Of a DNA stretch of 5,477 nucleotides, positions 4,910 to 5,477 are shown piece by piece; the stretch's first letter is position 1; each line of letters begins with the position of its first letter. The notes under the pieces were generated by a model. That model worked only from the letters and a program-made list of their open reading frames with translations. It had not been told where the DNA came from and did not search any database. This DNA comes from an uncultured Eubacteriales bacterium (GTDB taxonomy: Bacteria; Bacillota; Clostridia; Christensenellales; CAG-138): contig URSN01000119.1 in the NCBI GenBank assembly GCA_900550525.1, positions 1 to 5,477 of the forward strand, written 5' to 3'. A program made the position numbers and the translations under genes.

Positions 4910-5212
4910 TCAGCCGGACGTCCCGTCCGCCCTGCGCCGCGCGTCGCTGACCATCGCGTCGTACGAGCCGTTGGCCGCCAGCGCCACGATCAGCGCGTTG
5001 AACGCGCACAGCGCCACGTCCGCCCAGCGCCAGCCCGCGGTGAAGAACGTCGCCGCCAGCAGCACGGCAAGCGCCGCCAGATAGCTGAACACGCGCGTGG
5101 GAAAGCGCTTCAACGGCCCGAGGGTTTTGCACATCTGCGTGATCATCGTCGTGGCGAACACCGCCCCGGCATAGGTGCCCAGGCTCGCCCAGGTGAAGAT
5201 TTCCTGTTCCAT
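4910..5212 (-). CDS. Holin-like small membrane protein, three predicted TM helices
   Basis: The 100-residue product starts at the ATG at 5212-5210, fixed by GAGGAGG 5 bases upstream. The frame stays open upstream to the right edge, but that stretch is Gly/Pro/Arg low-complexity and not credible. Membrane segments lie at about 9-28 (SLGTYAGAVFATTMITQMCK), 41-58 (VFSYLAALAVLLAATFFT) and 63-82 (WADVALCAFNALIVALAANG), separated by a basic loop (LKRFPTR) and followed by a charged tail (SDARRRADGTSG). The pattern of a TWASLGTYAG start, a K..G.LKRFPTR loop and an ALAANG...DA end resembles small proteins annotated as phage holins or holin-like in Clostridia. Holins form pores in the inner membrane that release lysins, but such single genes also occur outside prophages and may serve spore or cell-wall functions. 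No endolysin or phage gene is visible. The gene converges on the kinase with 38 bases between stops, which hold no strong terminator. Membrane topology is solid; the function is inference. Confidence 0.75.
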   Translation of the reverse strand: MEQEIFTWASLGTYAGAVFATTMITQMCKTLGPLKRFPTRVFSYLAALAVLLAATFFTAGWRWADVALCAFNALIVALAANGSYDAMVSDARRRADGTSG

Positions 5213-5217
5213 GCGTC

Positions 5218-5224
5218 CCTCCTC
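5218..5224 (-). promoter_or_regulatory. Ribosome-binding site setting the holin-like gene start
   Basis: GAGGAGG on the minus strand, 5 bases before the ATG at 5212. It decides the start against the much longer upstream-extended frame, whose own first ATG (near 5464) has no such site. Confidence 0.8.
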
Positions 5225-5235
5225 GATTCCCTTCT

Positions 5236-5258
5236 GCCGCCCGTTCGGCGCGGGCGGC
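5236..5258. other. GC-rich hairpin in the leader of the holin-like gene
   Basis: An 8-bp perfect stem (5236-5243 with 5251-5258) has a 7-base loop. On the minus strand it lies about 11 bases upstream of the ribosome-binding site and is not followed by a T-tract, so it is not an intrinsic terminator in that direction. On the plus strand it is followed by GCTGTTTG, too weak to call a terminator. It could affect translation of the small gene. Confidence 0.4.
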
Positions 5259-5354
5259 GCTGTTTGCCCGATGCCCCGCGGGAGGGGACGGCGCCGCACT
5301 TGCGCGCCGCGCCGCCCCGTGCCGCCCGCCCGCCGGCCGCCCTGCCGCGGGCCG

Positions 5355-5387
5355 CCCCCCGCGCCCCCGCGGCCCCGCCCGCCCCCC
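5355..5387 (-). other. G-quadruplex-type motif (minus-strand G-runs)
   Basis: The plus strand has C-runs of 6, 5, 4, 3 and 6 at 5355-5360, 5364-5368, 5373-5376, 5378-5380 and 5382-5387, separated by 1-4 bases. The minus strand, the transcribed sense of the holin-like gene, thus satisfies the G3+N1-7 quadruplex pattern. It lies 140-175 bases upstream of that gene's start. At this local GC content the motif could arise by composition alone. Confidence 0.4.
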
Positions 5388-5452
5388 GGCGCCGGTGCCG
5401 CCCCCGGCGGCGGCTGCCCCGGGGCCCCTCTTCTCGGCCCGCCGGGACAGCC

Positions 5453-5473
5453 CCCGCCCGCCATGCGGGCGGG
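5453..5473. other. 9-bp perfect hairpin at the right edge
   Basis: Arms 5453-5461 and 5465-5473 pair perfectly around a CAT loop. No T-run follows on either side within the window, so a terminator cannot be called. The sequence continues past the window end. Confidence 0.35.
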
Positions 5474-5477
5474 AGGG

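Noticed and set aside
5213..5464. N-terminal extension of the holin-like protein to an ATG near 5464
   Set aside because: The added residues are Gly/Pro/Arg low-complexity; the GAGGAGG site supports the start at 5212.

Overview
The window reads as a chromosomal segment of a very GC-rich member of the Firmicutes (Clostridia-like) lineage. The basis is a Spo0H/SigH-type sigma factor that retains the typical Bacillus/Clostridium sequence, directly preceded by Mini-III RNase (mrnC) and the 23S rRNA methyltransferase rlmB. This is a shortened form of the mrnC-rlmB-rae1-sigH block known from Bacillus subtilis. Most genes use G or C at nearly every third codon position, so two stretches with more A/T-ending codons stand out: the first ~115 bases and the start of the kinase gene near 3834. 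The lineage below class level cannot be read from this window.

Layout. Bases 1-576 (minus strand) hold the N-terminal part of a FecCD-family ABC transporter permease that runs off the left edge. Its last ~38 residues do not look like a permease. Bases 577-955 are a divergent intergenic region with one good promoter facing each way. Bases 956-3074 (plus) form a tight operon of mrnC, rlmB and sigH, ending in a hairpin followed by a short T-rich stretch. Bases 3260-3742 (plus) encode a small two-TM protein with a DUF3592-like soluble domain. The last 28 bases at its 3' end occur again 61 bases further on, with one mismatch. Bases 3834-4871 (plus) encode an APH-fold (phosphotransferase) kinase with atypical composition. 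Bases 4910-5212 (minus) encode a 100-residue holin-like membrane protein convergent with the kinase. The rest, to 5477, is an extremely C-rich leader with hairpins and a G-quadruplex-type motif.

How it fits together. The operon links rRNA maturation (MrnC trims 23S ends, RlmB methylates 23S) with the early-stationary/sporulation sigma factor. The mrnC promoter places the expected transcription start on the ATG itself, so the operon mRNA may be leaderless. The part from about 3716 onward looks like accessory DNA: a duplicated gene end, a foreign-looking kinase and a holin-like gene. I see no transposase, integrase, tRNA, rRNA or CRISPR array. I found no convincing new multi-gene system. The most useful leads are the chimeric permease tail, the 28-bp duplicated gene end and the possibly leaderless mrnC transcript.
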